A stretch of DNA of 64,000 bases. Source: Rostratula benghalensis (lineage: Eukaryota > Chordata > Aves > Charadriiformes > Rostratulidae). The stretch is taken from NCBI GenBank assembly GCA_013399305.1, contig VXAI01000013.1:248001-312000 (forward strand). Direction: 5' to 3'. Of the stretch, positions 38,235-49,750 are shown one piece after another. Positions within the stretch are counted from its first letter, which is position 1. The number at the start of each line of letters is the position of its first letter. The position numbers were made by a program, and so were the translations under genes. The notes under the pieces are model-generated. The model had not been told where the DNA came from. It ran no database searches and worked only from the letters and a program-made list of their open reading frames with translations.

Positions 38235-38290
38235 AAGTTAATTATTAATGGAAATGATTGCAATCAAACTGGCTCACAGCTAATGATTTA
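38235..38290. promoter_or_regulatory. Homeodomain-motif cluster with 12-bp palindrome (candidate enhancer)
   Basis: Within about 55 bp there are several TAAT/ATTA cores (gttaattattaatgg, agctaatgattta) and a perfect palindrome TGATTGCAATCA (38,255-38,266), whose TTGCAA centre is a C/EBP-type half-site pair. Dense homeodomain cores are typical of conserved developmental enhancers but also common in AT-rich DNA. Conservation across birds would decide. Confidence 0.2.
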
Positions 38291-38976
38291 ACTACATTTT
38301 CTGTTGGAATTGTGTCTCATTTTGGGGAGAACAAAATGAAGCTTCACTCTCTGGTGAATGGATTCTAGTTATCATATTTTTCCACCGCCATACTTCTGTT
38401 CTGAATGTAAGTACAAACAGGATCTGGTCAAATTAATCCTTCACCCTTTATAATTCTTAAGTGGATTGAACAGTTTGGGGATAGCCACAAACACAGGCTT
38501 CTTCCTACAAGCATTACTGCTATGCTTTTTATGCTAAAAGAGGTGAAAGCAAATACTGCATCAGAAAATTTAAAGCAGTTCCTTAAGTTTAGGTGCAAGA
38601 TTTATATTCTGATCTTTAAATAATTGTTAATGTTTCTTTATGTTTATTTTGCAATATATCACTGTCTTTCTTTAGTTGAGAAATATAGAAACAGACTTCA
38701 TATTCCATAGAGATAATCTGAATGCTGCGCAGGTCAGGATTACATTAGGCTTTTCCACCTATAGTATGTTACTGCTTAAGGTTTTTGACTTTTAATTCTC
38801 AGGATACAGTTCCCATTCCCGAAGTGTTCTTTACACTGTTGTCCCTAGATACATCATTTTCCTTGTCTATAATAAAATAAATTGTTGTATTCCTGATGAC
38901 TGGTGGATGCCAATTGCTTGTCAGCAACCTTTTATTTTCCTTACTGACTGCTTGTCCAGTTGCTGCATTATCCACA

Positions 38977-38992
38977 TTTTTTTTTTTTTTTT
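38977..38992. repeat. Poly(T)16
   Basis: Uninterrupted T run. Confidence 0.9.
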
Positions 38993-39229
38993 AGTAATAA
39001 AGTTGTGGCTTACTGAGGCTGCAGATAAGAGAAAAAATACTCTTTCTGGCATTTTATTAGAAAAACACATGTGTGTTGGTAATTCTCCAAATACAGTTGT
39101 ATATTAAAACCGTCATGATAAAAACTATTATTCATTTATGTATAATATTAATGCCTGCAATTTATTTGTTAATTAGCATATTCAGTGTGAAACTAAGTGA
39201 CCTATAGAACTAAAACAAGATCATCAGTA

Positions 39230-39615
39230 TCATCCTTATGGTTCCAATGATAGCTTTTCTTGATCAGCTACAAGCAAGTTCAAAAGTATGTCTTTCCTAT
39301 AAGCCCATGCTGATTGCCATTAATTATATTATCTTCTTTTAATAGGTTATTCATCAAATCCCATATCTCTTGTTCCATAATTTGTCTGGGATCAATTTCA
39401 GGATGACAAGCCTATAATTAGATGTCCCATTTATACTTTTAAAACATTGGCATAACATTACCTTCATTCCAGCCCTTTGGAAATGCTCCAGTGCTCCAAG
39501 ACTTATTGAAAATCATCACTGATGATCAAGAGATCTCCTCAGCTGACTCTTTACAGCACTTGGAGACAAAATTATCTGATCCTGCTGATTTAACGACACC
39601 TATCATACTGTTATT
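39230..39615 (-). mobile_element. Ancient CR1/L3-like LINE fragment, minus strand
   Basis: On the minus strand a decayed reverse-transcriptase finger region can be followed. KSAGSD (for the KS-x-GPD segment) comes first, near 39,585. Next are a region like FNKSWSTGAFPKGWNEGNV (about 39,455-39,515), a decayed 'NYR' segment, and NQHGLIGKT (about 39,295-39,325), equivalent to the SQHGF motif of CR1-clade enzymes. On the plus strand, landmarks such as ccctttggaaatgctccagt and tccaagacttattgaaaatc match the old L3/CR1-like family seen across amniotes. Many stops and indels show great age. Its wording differs from the younger CR1 copies at 17-19 kb and 42-43.6 kb although it covers the same part of the enzyme. 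Ends are approximate. Confidence 0.82.
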
Positions 39616-42094
39616 TAGCAACCTTGTTATTTCCCATTACAATGAAAAGCCTTTTACAATTTAAATCTCATGCAAGTACAATGTCTAGCTTTTCAACAAA
39701 ACCATAGAGATATTTCATGATTCCTAATGCTATAATTCAAAACTACTTCTCTATTTTCTGGAGTTTTTCCCTTCTATGTTTTTTGCTTCTACTCATCTTT
39801 TTTTCTTCCTATTTCCAGTTTCTGATTTATCTGAATACCTGTACATTTCAATTTTGTTGTTTAATACCACAAATTTAATAAATAAAATGGATCAGGTCCT
39901 ACTTTCTGCAAGGTATAATCTGGTAGCTTTATTGCCAAACTATCAAAAGATAACAATATTTTGCAACATATGGACTCCATTTGAACACAGAATGTGAAAT
40001 CAAGATACTAACAGAAGTGTGCAATCACAACTTCCTGCACTTAATCTTTTTGGCTCCTAACTGATTCCACTCTATCTCTTTTTTTTTTGTTTGTTTCTTT
40101 GTTTTCTATTTGGAGTTCTAGTAAAGGAAGTTGGAGATTGTTCTGTAAGAGGGCATGGTTTTAGATGCTTGTTTTTCTTCTGTATTCACTAATAAACTAA
40201 AAAACCCATTTATTTTACATAGTCTCAAAAGCTTCTGAGACATCACTCAAGTACCTGGAAGGTCTGTGGAACAAAATACAAAGTCATTGCTAGTGAAACC
40301 AATGGATGACACAAACGTTGACTCTTTTACAGGTGAGTCTGTTCTACTCAGCAACAAACTCAATTGCCCTTTGCAACACATAAATGTAAAACCAGCTAAC
40401 CAACCAACCAAAATCATAGGAAAACAATATTTTTCAAAAGTGAGTAATCAGAAAGCCCTTTGAACTTCCCATGTCAGGCAATAACTTGAGACTATTGAGT
40501 GTCAATAAGTAAGATACTATTGAGTAGAAAGAAGGAGATTATATTACCAGAGTACGTTGCATTAGTGAGATCATTACCCAAATACTGACTGTATGAAGCT
40601 CTTTAGAGCAAAAGCGACAGATTGGAACAGCTTCAGAAACTAGATATGAAAGTATTCAAGGCTTGAAAGTGTGCCTTAGCAGATATGCTTTTTGCTTTAT
40701 TCGAGAGAAGTTTAAGAGGTGACTTTATAATAAAAAAAGCATAGTGAAAATTGAAATGTAACTGTTTAGAGATTTAATGAACCATTGAAACACATTATCA
40801 AAGGTCACTTGATATGTGCCTGATATAATGTCATTAATTCAAGAAAACATGATTTTTGGAAACAGGCAGTAAAGTTGAAAGTAATTAATTCATTACAACA
40901 ATGATGTGAGAATATTTGCTCTACACTATATAACATACTAGATTATGTGGATTTCTTCATGCTTTAAGTCCTGTGAGTTTAGTGAAGAATACATGAAGTA
41001 TATAGCTAAAGAAAGAAGAGCATTCAACTCAACTGTTTAGAGTAGTGGCAATAATTTTTTTTACTTTGCTAGAGATGAGGTTGATACTGGACCATTATTG
41101 TCAATGAGAATATTAGCGCAGAAATCAGTGAAGCAGTATCGAGCCCTGTTATAAAGCCATTAACGGGGTAGAGGGAAGGAAAAAAAAAAAAAAGAAGAAA
41201 AAAGGAAAGACTACAAAACCAGAAGTTAGAGAAATGATAAAAACAGGGATGCTGGATGGAATAAAGCATAAACTGAGTCAGAGGTAAACTTACAAAAGAT
41301 TGTCAGAAGGGCTTTTTCAGTTTATTAAAACTACATGCTGCACTTACCTGTCCTCTGACACTGCACATTTGCTTAAGTTTATGTTGTCTATAGCCAATGA
41401 AACTTAATGAGAAATATTGCCTAAGTTGGATATTGGATGTTCATGGTGGCAAGATAATGTCACAATCAATACCAAGAAGTTTGGCTTGAAGTGTTCACCT
41501 CCAAAGAGCATTCTGACTTCTGGAGCTATCCCAGATTTACAGTGAGCCAAGATCTTAAATTTTCACAATGAGAGATTTAACTCTATAAACACTCAGGCTG
41601 TTTTTCATAAAGAAGAGTGGAAATATATTTTTTAATGTTTTTTACTCACCTCTGGCAGAAAAAATAAAAAGCTGCTACCTATGTTCAGGTACTGCAGAAG
41701 TTGGGAACAAACAGTTGTAACAGGCAGTGACAGCTTTACTGTTTTACTAAATAATTAACTATGTGAATTTCTGTGTAATGGGTGCAGAAGTTTTCTGAGT
41801 GGAAAATAAATTTAAACCCATGCACTTTCTGATGAAAAAGAAAATAAACCTAAAGCTCTTATTCAGTAAAGTTCTCAGTTAAATGATTAACTTTGAGCAA
41901 TCTACTCTATCCCAGAAAATGGTTATATCAAAGGCAAACTGATGAATTGGTGTCATTGCAGGAAGAATGTGAAAATAATAATGTGTCCTAAGATTTTAGG
42001 ACAGGAGGTGAAACAACATGGACATGCCCACGTGTAACTCTGATGGAGTTAGTTAGTAAGGTACCTTGCAAATCTACCTTTGAAGGTACTGGGG
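39616..42094. other. Gene-free AT-rich sequence
   Basis: No gene is supported. A purine-rich run with A14 lies at about 41,166-41,209; the minus-strand frame there (41,069-41,269) reads as a phenylalanine run. Frames at 39,776-39,997 and 40,266-40,463 are not recognisable. Confidence 0.6.
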
Positions 42095-43642
42095 TCTATG
42101 AATGCTGGTCACTGGTGGGGGTCTTTTAAGAGAGCAGGAGGTGGTAATTCCAGTGTATGAAGTCAAGCAAGTGAGGCAGAAGGCCAGCTTGTCTAAGGAA
42201 GAATCTTCTAGAATTTAGGCAGACAAAGGAAGTGTATGGACATTACAAGCAAGGACAGGCAAAACTGAAGCACTGCAGAGATGATCTTTTCCCTGTGTAG
42301 GGAGAAAAATCATACAGCTGAAGCTCATTTGGAATTCAAGCTGACCAACACTATGAAGGACAACAAAGAAGTCTTTTCAGAATATTTTAACAGCAAAAGG
42401 AGGATCAGAGAAAACATTAGTCGTTACATCATGAGGTGGTTCACTTCACAAAAGAAGAGACATTTAATGTCGTCTTTGGCTCTTGTCCTATTGATGATGG
42501 GCCCTGGGACACGCAGAACCCTGTTGGAAGACTGTGACTGGACGGATGATAAACTCCCAGCAAATTCTGAATTTGTTTGAAATTTGATGCTCCAGCTGGA
42601 TGCACATAAAGTTATGTGAACTGATAGGATTCATCCCTGTGTATTAAAAGAGCTGGCCAACACTACCTTGGGACCTCTCTCCATTATTTTTCAATGGTCT
42701 TGGGAGTCTGGAGTGGTCCTAGTCAACTGGAAGCTGGTAAATGTGTTCCCATGGTAAGAAGGTAATTACAGGCCTGTCAGTCTCACTTCAGTGCCTGGTA
42801 AAATTATGGAGATCCTGGAATTTACTGAGAAGTATTTGAGACACAATGCAGTCATTGTTTATAGCCAGCATGGGTTCATGAAGGAAACGTCATGCTGAAC
42901 CAACTTAATTTCCTTTTATGATATGGTCGCTTAACTACTTGACCAAGGGAAGCCAGTAGATGAAGTTATTTTGGATTTTAGCAAAGCTTTGATACAGTTT
43001 AACTGTTGCCTGTTGTTTTCTACAACATTTCCACATTTGACCTTCTGGATAAACTGTCCAACATGAAGCTAGATGAGTCCATAATACAATCAACTGGTTG
43101 ATGGGTCAGGCTCCAAGGATTACAGTAAATGACATTACATCAGGATGGTGGCCAGTCACTAGTGGGGTTCTCCAGGGCTCAGTGAAAGTACAATATGTAA
43201 GTTTGCCAGTGTTAGTAGTAGTTAGGAGGAGCTGTGGTCTCCCCTGATGGTAGAGAGGCCTTACAGAGGGCTCTGGATAGACCAGAGAGCTAGGCCATCA
43301 CCAACCATATGAAATTTAACAACGGCAAATGCCAGATTCTCCACCTGGAGCAGGGTAATACTGGTTACATGTACAAATTGGGGGATGAGAGGCTGGAGAA
43401 AAGCACCACATCAGGGGAAGTTCAAATTAGACATTAGGAAAAGGCTCTTCGCTGAGAGTGTGGTTAGTCACTGAAACAGGCTTTCCAAGGAAGTGGTCAG
43501 AGCACCAAGCCTGTCAGAGTTCAAGCAGCATCTGAATGATATTCTTAGTTACATGGTTTAGTTTTAGGTAGTTCTGTGAGGAGTAGGGAGTTGAACTTGA
43601 CGATCTTTATGGGTCCCACAAACTGAGATCTTTTATGATTGA
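42095..43642 (+). mobile_element. CR1 LINE with two internal deletions, plus strand
   Basis: A plus-strand CR1 starting in the linker between endonuclease and RT of ORF2. Visible in order: AEAHLEFKLTNTMKDNK (about 42,318), RIHPCVLKELA (42,627), LSIIFQ (42,680), [16 protein letters not shown] (42,767), QHGFMKE (42,869) and LDFSKAF (42,972). The RT then breaks. QGSV (about 43,170) is followed, after loss of about 70 nt, by KFA with the catalytic aspartates replaced. A second deletion of roughly half a kilobase (by comparison with the usual CR1 layout) joins the region near 43,408 to the 3' UTR (caggggaagttcaaattag). The end (gttgaacttgacgatcttta, ttttatgattgaat) is a decayed CR1 3' end. The 99-codon frame at 42,281-42,580 is a remnant of ORF2, not a gene. 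Several in-frame stops confirm it is inactive. Confidence 0.93.
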
Positions 43643-44288
43643 ATATGCATCTTATGCTGTTAGCATATCTGGGCTTGAGAATGTAAGTGACTGAATTCCA
43701 TGAAAAAAAATGGTATCAGCTGACTACAATTTTTGTTTAAAATAAATATTGCTTTCCCTTCCTTACAGTTACTGACTTTTACTAAATTAATTTCTTATAT
43801 CATAAAATGAACAGGATAAAGACTACAGCCTTAGCATCCCCAAAAGCTTAAAGCTGCATGTACAAGTATTAGAATGTGAATGCAAGTATGATATGCTTGT
43901 ATATACCCTGCTCTCTGTGTCTGCTCATAAAGATCTGTGCAAAGTGTGCGTTCACTGGATGCTCATTTTGTCAAACTTTTTCAACAGTTTCTCTGAAGAA
44001 CCTGAAAGAGAAAATAATTTATAGATTAAAATGAAATGAAAATCACAATAAAAAGGGAAAGATTCTTCTTTATATTATCTAGGAGAATATGTGAAATACA
44101 AACAAGAAGACTGTATGTATGTCTCAAGAAAATTCACAGTTTTGTAAGTTCATATAAAATTTACATTTATACAAAATATTCAGTCTCCAAAAAGGCATGT
44201 TTTTGTCATGATCTGTTTCTGAAAACATTTCCTATGACTTTTTGTTTATTCACACATAATTTAAACACTAGAAAATAACTAGAAATAA

Positions 44289-44312
44289 CTTTGTGAGCAG
44301 CTTTGTGAGCAC
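44289..44312. repeat. 12-bp tandem duplication
   Basis: ctttgtgagcag followed by ctttgtgagcac; one mismatch. Small slippage product. Confidence 0.8.
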
Positions 44313-45599
44313 TTTAAATTGGTCAGGCAAACTATTGTACAGTCATCAGAAAAGAAATGGGCTTAAATACCGTCTTAATTAAAGCCCTTAGCAAACTTTG
44401 AGTAATTTAGAAGTAATAAGTGCAATCAATTACTCTGAACTGTGGAATTAAAATGTATTTTCAGCACCTATAGATTTAAACAACTAATAAGTGATACATA
44501 TTTTGTGTTACCCTCATTTTTAGCTCTCTTTTACACAGATAAATATACAACCCCGTCCTTGACTGCAGGACAGGCACAGGACCTCAGTAATGGCAGTGTA
44601 GAGGTTGCTCAACTATGCAGTCCCAGATCTGCATTAAATTAATTATGTGAGGGACACTCCTACTGTACTTTATGTAACTACTTTTCTTAGTTCTGTCTGT
44701 AATAAAGAAATGTCAAATTTATTTTTATTGATTCTCCGGCATATATTATTTGGCCTACATTTAGTTCTAAATTTTGAAGTTGGGATTTGGGAAATTAATG
44801 GTACTTCTACTTCAAACACCTGAATTCATTGCCAGTGTGTGACACTGTTTATTTTTAAAATATATTGTATATGAAAGATCAATCTAGTAACCAAGCTGTG
44901 CTTGATTAATAAAATAAAAGCTTCTTAAAAGGAGACATTCAGAAGTCATTATAAAATGGAATTTGTTCCTCAGTTAAAGAACTAGAATTTGAAAGCTAAG
45001 AATTTTTCCCTGTGCTCCACTTATTCTGTGATTCTTTTCCTCTTTTTCTTGCAAGTACAGAGAACACAAACAGATTCTGTAATCCTGCTCAGCTGAGTTT
45101 CTTATCCAATTGAACACTTACCGACCCAGTATGAAGTAAAACCGAACCAACTGTCTCTTCTGTAATTTTACATTTTAGTTAGGCTTCTTCTAACTCTCTG
45201 AAATTAAAAGCATATTGTGGAGAAAACTGCTTGTTCTCAGGGCAAGAAAACCAATGTATGTACTTCATGCCAAGGAATTGTATGCAGAGAGTCTCTTGTT
45301 TATTCTTATTGCTCTAATAACCCCAAATTTAATTATTTTTATTGTTATTATTTTGATAGTAATGCTTCATTAAAGCAGTTTAGTTCTTTCCAAACTTGTA
45401 AATCTCTGTATGTCTTCTTCTCCTCTCTTTTTTGAGGGGGAGGGGGATGTATCTGTCAGTCTGGTTGTTGATATAATTGGTCAAAACCACAACTCTTACA
45501 GAAAGCCAATGAGAACTCCTTGACTTCTTCATGTCTGTAGCTCAAGATGAGGTATCAAAAAATTACCTTTCTACCATCCAATGTCCTTTCTTGGTTTGC

Positions 45600-45960
45600 A
45601 GCAAGGCAAAACTGAACCACACTGAGAGTGTGGCTGTGTAACCAGGATCACATGTATGATGATATGGGGCTTCCCCCCTCCCCAGCCTGTCCTGCTCCCT
45701 TGATCAGGGATGGTGGATTTCTCTCAACTCCCATCTCTCCAGCCACCAGGGACAATATTTTGCCTATGTCTCTGAATCTAATATATTAATTATGGTCCTG
45801 AATATTTCAACTTATCATTTGGCTGGTGACTGTCTGTTATATTAAACTCCTACATTTATTGCTTCTGGCAGAGTCATGGGTTCCTGAGGAACTATGACAG
45901 CTACTCAGGGAGTGTGAAAGGTGCCTTGGGTCCTCCCTTAAGTTGAAGTGATACTGAAAA
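45600..45960. other. GC-richer patch, possible LTR remnant
   Basis: This stretch is less AT-rich than its flanks, with a C/T-rich block (cttcccccctccccagcctg, about 45,670) and an ATTAAA-type polyadenylation signal (about 45,842). The signal is followed by a run like gcttctggcagagtcatggg. The style resembles the 3' half of an avian LTR, but I could not match a family or find TG...CA ends or a target duplication. Low confidence. Confidence 0.2.
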
Positions 45961-46335
45961 ATAGCTTTAACATCCTAACAGTGAACTGAAAGCACAGTGC
46001 TATGCTGTATGCTGGGTAGAAATAGTCCCCATTTCTGCTGTAGCCTGGCTACGTAAGACCTACTAACCTTCAGTATGTAGACAGGGATGCTGATTCCGGT
46101 TCCCAGAATTTTATATGTATAAAAGGACTATCATTAAGTGTGAAGGGGTTTAATGTTTCTGTTCTTCTAAGACTGTTCACTAATTTACTTTCAATATTCT
46201 TCCTACAGAAGCACTGAAAAGAAGAAAGTTTCTTCAAAAGTCTCCCGAATGGTATTTTGTACAAAAGAATCTCATTATTTGAGTACCAAAATTATTTTTT
46301 TTTAAAGTTTACATTACAGTCTGCTAACCAGTGTT

Positions 46336-46383
46336 GAAGGTAAAATATATAAGATAAATGAAGGTAGAATATACAAGATAAAT
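46336..46383. repeat. 24-bp tandem duplication
   Basis: Two adjacent copies of gaaggtaaaatatataagat-aaat type sequence (46,336-46,359 and 46,360-46,383) differ at two positions, both transitions. A local duplication with slight divergence. Confidence 0.88.
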
Positions 46384-46910
46384 GAAGCAATACTTCTTAA
46401 TGGTATCAGTGAAAAAAAGAAGAAATATGTTCACCTGTGCTCCAAATCAATGTAATAAATCACTTAGCTTTCATAGTAGAATCTTCCACCATTTTATATG
46501 GCAGCATATAAGAATTATGTCTTTCACAGATTTAAAAGACAAGATTCTTTGAGCTGCTTGCTCTCTTACTGCCTAGCTCCCCAAACCAGAGCTCCTACCA
46601 CTGAAGCAGATTCTGCTGCCAGGGAGAATGGCTGAGCAAATACCATAGTCTTTTAAAATAATATTTGCTTTAGGTAATCACATTACCTTTTCCCAGACAT
46701 TATTGTCCAAAGGAGCAAATTACCTGTGCAGTTCATGGAGAAATTCCCCACATTTACATTTACATCGAACACACAAACTTTCTCATCCTTCTGAAAACCA
46801 ACAAGTATTGAACTGTGTTGAGAGAAACACAGTGATGCTCTCTCATTAATTTCATCAATGAAAATATTTTCTGGAAGGATTTTTTCTCTAGTTTCTCATC
46901 AATCTCTAGA

Positions 46911-46926
46911 TTTTTTTTTTTTTTTT
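46911..46926. repeat. Poly(T)16
   Basis: Uninterrupted T run; the phenylalanine-rich frame across it is an artefact. Confidence 0.9.
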
Positions 46927-49121
46927 GAAATATTATACTTCTATGAAGCATTCTTTCAGATGAGAAGCAGGAGACAGAATAAAATACACGCAGCTCAATA
47001 TTGCTTGGATTACTCAAAGCCCATACAATTGCTAAAGTGGAGAAGTGGAGAAAGAAATTAGTAAGTTGGACAGGGATGTTCTAAATGACAGGGCAGATTT
47101 GAAGTTGGTATAAGATAATGTTGATATCCTGACCTTAATGAAACTGGGACACCAGCTAAATACTTATTCCAAATAGCCAGAAGTGAAGGTATAGAAATGA
47201 AGAAATGTGAGAAATACAGTAGACACATATTTTCCTCTCCTTGTTTCTTATCTTCATTCCCATTGTATCTTTTTTTCAAGGAATAATTATAAATCAAAAA
47301 GAGGGAAAAAACCCCAAAAACAGTCACAATTGAGTATAAACCAGTAAAACTTCTGTAATAACTATCATCTCTTTGCTTCCATGTCTACCACCAACAGGAT
47401 GTATCCACAGGCAATATCTGCCACACAGATTTTTTCACTACATACTATTTGTTGTGGTTTTGTTTGGTTTGACAACGACAGCTTTGACAGTAATATTCTT
47501 CTCTCATCCGTTGAGTATGATTTCTGCTCCATTTGCTGCTTGTATGAGAAGCAGAGCATTGGAGTTTGTATGTGAAATTATGTCTTACCATCATCTGTTG
47601 AATTCAGACACCTGGCTAATGAGATCTGCACAGGTAGAATCCAGGGAGATTTCACTAGGTTTAAAGAAGTGGTCTTATATCTGCTTATCCCAGAAAATTA
47701 TCCACAGGTTTGGTTTTATATTTTCCAATTGTACCCAATTATTTTAGATGCTTTACTCTGATTTTTTGTTGTATAAGAAAGACAAGACAGCTTTCTATGT
47801 CTGGTCTAATTTTTTAGAAAGAAAATTTCAGATTATTTGTAAAATTCTATTCGAGTAAAAAAAGTAAAATTGCAGTGTGAAAGTCAGCCTTTATTCTGAC
47901 TGACAAAAACAAACACAGAATTTGATGCTTCAGCAAGTAATGGTCTTTTTGCTTTTAAAGCACCTCAAAACTGGTAGTTTCAGTGTTTCTGATAGAAACT
48001 TTGTGTTCTTGATTTTTCTTAATGTAAAGTAAATGATTTCTAAATTTTTTATCAAAATCATATGGCTGCTCTGGGTGACTAGAAAACTGAACAATACCCT
48101 CTTTACTGTGAATTCAGTAAGTCATTCTTGATATATATGTTGTTTTACAACAATATGGTGTTAAGGCATTTTTTGTAGTAAAGGATGGCGCATTCCCATC
48201 CATATAGATTGTATTGAAATTACCTTGGGCAAGTTATTGTTTGCTCAGGTTAACATCAGGAATTTGAATTACTGAAGGAAAGCAGAATTGTAAGCAACAG
48301 TTTTGAGTACTTCTTTCTTTAGTATTCAGATAAATATTGGTTGTGTATTCATTCTGCTGTGAAATCTGACAAAACATCTTTCTTTTTTACAACCTTTCAT
48401 ATTTAAACAACTACTTCAAAGTGTTCCCAAAGATGCTGAACACTCCATTATTAAAAGAGCATTTATATTAAGTGGGTGATTCTTTTATATCCGTTGTGTG
48501 GTGTGTAAAACAGGCATTCATTCTGTATTTGTAGCTCAGATAATTTTGTTTACATTTCTGGTTGTGCTTTTTTTGGACAATGTGTTTTCCATAATTTTTT
48601 GTGTTGCTGCAGGGAAGTAAAAGCCTACTAGATGTGATGCATACTCCTAGGTAATACAATGAAGGCAATTTACATCGCTTCATCATGTGCTCCTGCTTTA
48701 TGCTTTTCTTTCTTTCTAAAGAGAATAAATTAAGGGAATACATTTAGAATAATAATTTTGATTTTATTAATAGCATCTTAGACAATCTTCTCCACAGAAA
48801 AAAATTAGCTGGTGATGTTGTCGCTGCCAGTTTTGCTGACACTTTACATGAAAGCTCTAAACTTCCAGTGTGGAGAAACTTGTAGAAGGTCACACAGGGT
48901 TCAGTGAAATGCCTCATGTTATCTTTAACTGTTAAACTCGGTGTATTGGGTTGACATGGCAAAGTTTTGGTAGCGGGGTGTGCTGCAGGAGTGGCCTCTG
49001 TAAGAGGAGGCCGGGGGCTTCCCCATGCTGACAACTGCTGCTTTAAGCCACCTACAAAATGGACCCACAATTGGACATAGCTGAGCCCACAAGCCAAGCT
49101 GGTGGCCTCTCTGTGATAACG

Positions 49122-49129
49122 TATTTAAG
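49122..49129 (+). promoter_or_regulatory. TATA-type element of the LTR
   Basis: tatttaag preceded by ctctgtgataacg, at the position where the related avian LTR family carries its TATA box. It would direct plus-strand transcription from within the LTR. Whether it is still active cannot be judged from sequence. Confidence 0.5.
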
Positions 49130-49372
49130 AAACAGTAAAAAAATGTTATGCTATGAGAGAATGGAGTGAGGAAAAAATGTAAGAAACGGCCCTGCAAACA
49201 CCAAGGCCAGTGAAGAGGGCAGTAAGGAGCTACACCAGGTTTCAGAGCAGAGATTCCCTGCAACCCATGCAGAAAATTATAGTGAAGCAGGGTGTCCCCT
49301 GCAGTCCATGGAGGACCCCACACAGGAGCTGTTTTTCTGGCAGGAGCTGTGGCCCTGTGGGAGACACTGTTC

Positions 49373-49500
49373 CTGAAGAACTGTACACCACAGAAAGAAC
49401 CCCTGCTGAAGCAGTTCATGAAAAACTGCAGACTGTGGGAAGGATCCACACTGAAGAAGTTTATGAGGGACTGTATCCCATGGGTGGGGAACCTACACTG
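49373..49500 (+). repeat. Imperfect tandem subrepeat inside the LTR, about 45-bp period
   Basis: Units begin ctgaag at 49,373, 49,406 and 49,451, and ctggcc at 49,498. The second and third units share the order ctgaag-agtt-atga-actg-tggg. Spacing is 33, 45 and 47 bp. The reiteration keeps frames open on both strands, explaining the long antisense open frame here. Confidence 0.65.
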
Positions 49501-49750
49501 GCCCAGGGGAAGAGTGTGAGAAAGATGGAGTAGCAGAGACAAAGGCTTATGGGTTGAATTATGGAATGAGTATTTCCCACCTGCCTGCCATGATCATAGG
49601 GAGAAGGTAGAAAAGTTAGGAATGAAGTTGAGTTTGGACAGAAAAGTGAGTCAGGAGCAGGTGTTTTTAATTTTGTCTTTCTTCAGTTAAGGTCAACAAT
49701 GGGAATATAATACTGAACTCTATTTGACCGCAACATCTGGTGCCAGGTTG

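Larger units (their letters stand above)
36138..39229. other. Gene-free AT-rich sequence
   Basis: No gene is supported. A G/T-rich run lies at about 37,535-37,588, a homeodomain-motif-rich stretch with a 12-bp palindrome at about 38,235-38,290, and a poly(T) run at 38,977-38,992. Frames of 60-73 codons (36,678-36,899; 36,989-37,204; 38,907-39,107) are unrecognisable. Confidence 0.6.
43643..48941. other. Gene-free AT-rich sequence
   Basis: No gene is supported. It holds small tandem duplications (44,289-44,312 and 46,336-46,383), a GC-richer patch at about 45,600-45,960, and a poly(T) run at 46,911-46,926. The longest frame, 124 codons (47,373-47,747, plus), overlaps open frames in two other readings and resembles no protein I know. 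Confidence 0.6.
48942..49750 (+). mobile_element. ERVL-type endogenous retroviral LTR (solo or near-solo), plus orientation
   Basis: A GC-richer block of about 800 bp starts with tgtattgggttgacatggca and ggttttggtagcgggg-like text, as in a well-known avian ERVL LTR family. Further matches are a TATA-type signal after gataac (tatttaag, 49,122-49,129), a reiterated middle (about 49,373-49,500), and caggggaagagtgtgag (about 49,502). No gag, pol or env sequence is visible on either side, so this is a solo LTR or the remains of a truncated provirus. The right end is unclear. It may close at caaca (49,735), with tggtgccagg (49,738-49,747) as a primer-binding-site-like remnant, or run to about 49,759. 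No convincing 5-bp target duplication was found. A 205-codon minus-strand frame and a 107-codon plus-strand frame inside it are not genes. Confidence 0.88.

Noticed and set aside
42281..42580. 99-codon plus-strand open frame as a gene
   Set aside because: It is a surviving piece of CR1 ORF2, ended by a stop and followed by out-of-frame CR1 motifs.
47373..47747. 124-codon plus-strand open frame with hydrophobic stretches
   Set aside because: It overlaps open frames in another plus frame (47,381-47,575) and on the minus strand (47,365-47,559), has no recognisable domain, and shows no promoter or splice context. This is typical of a chance frame.
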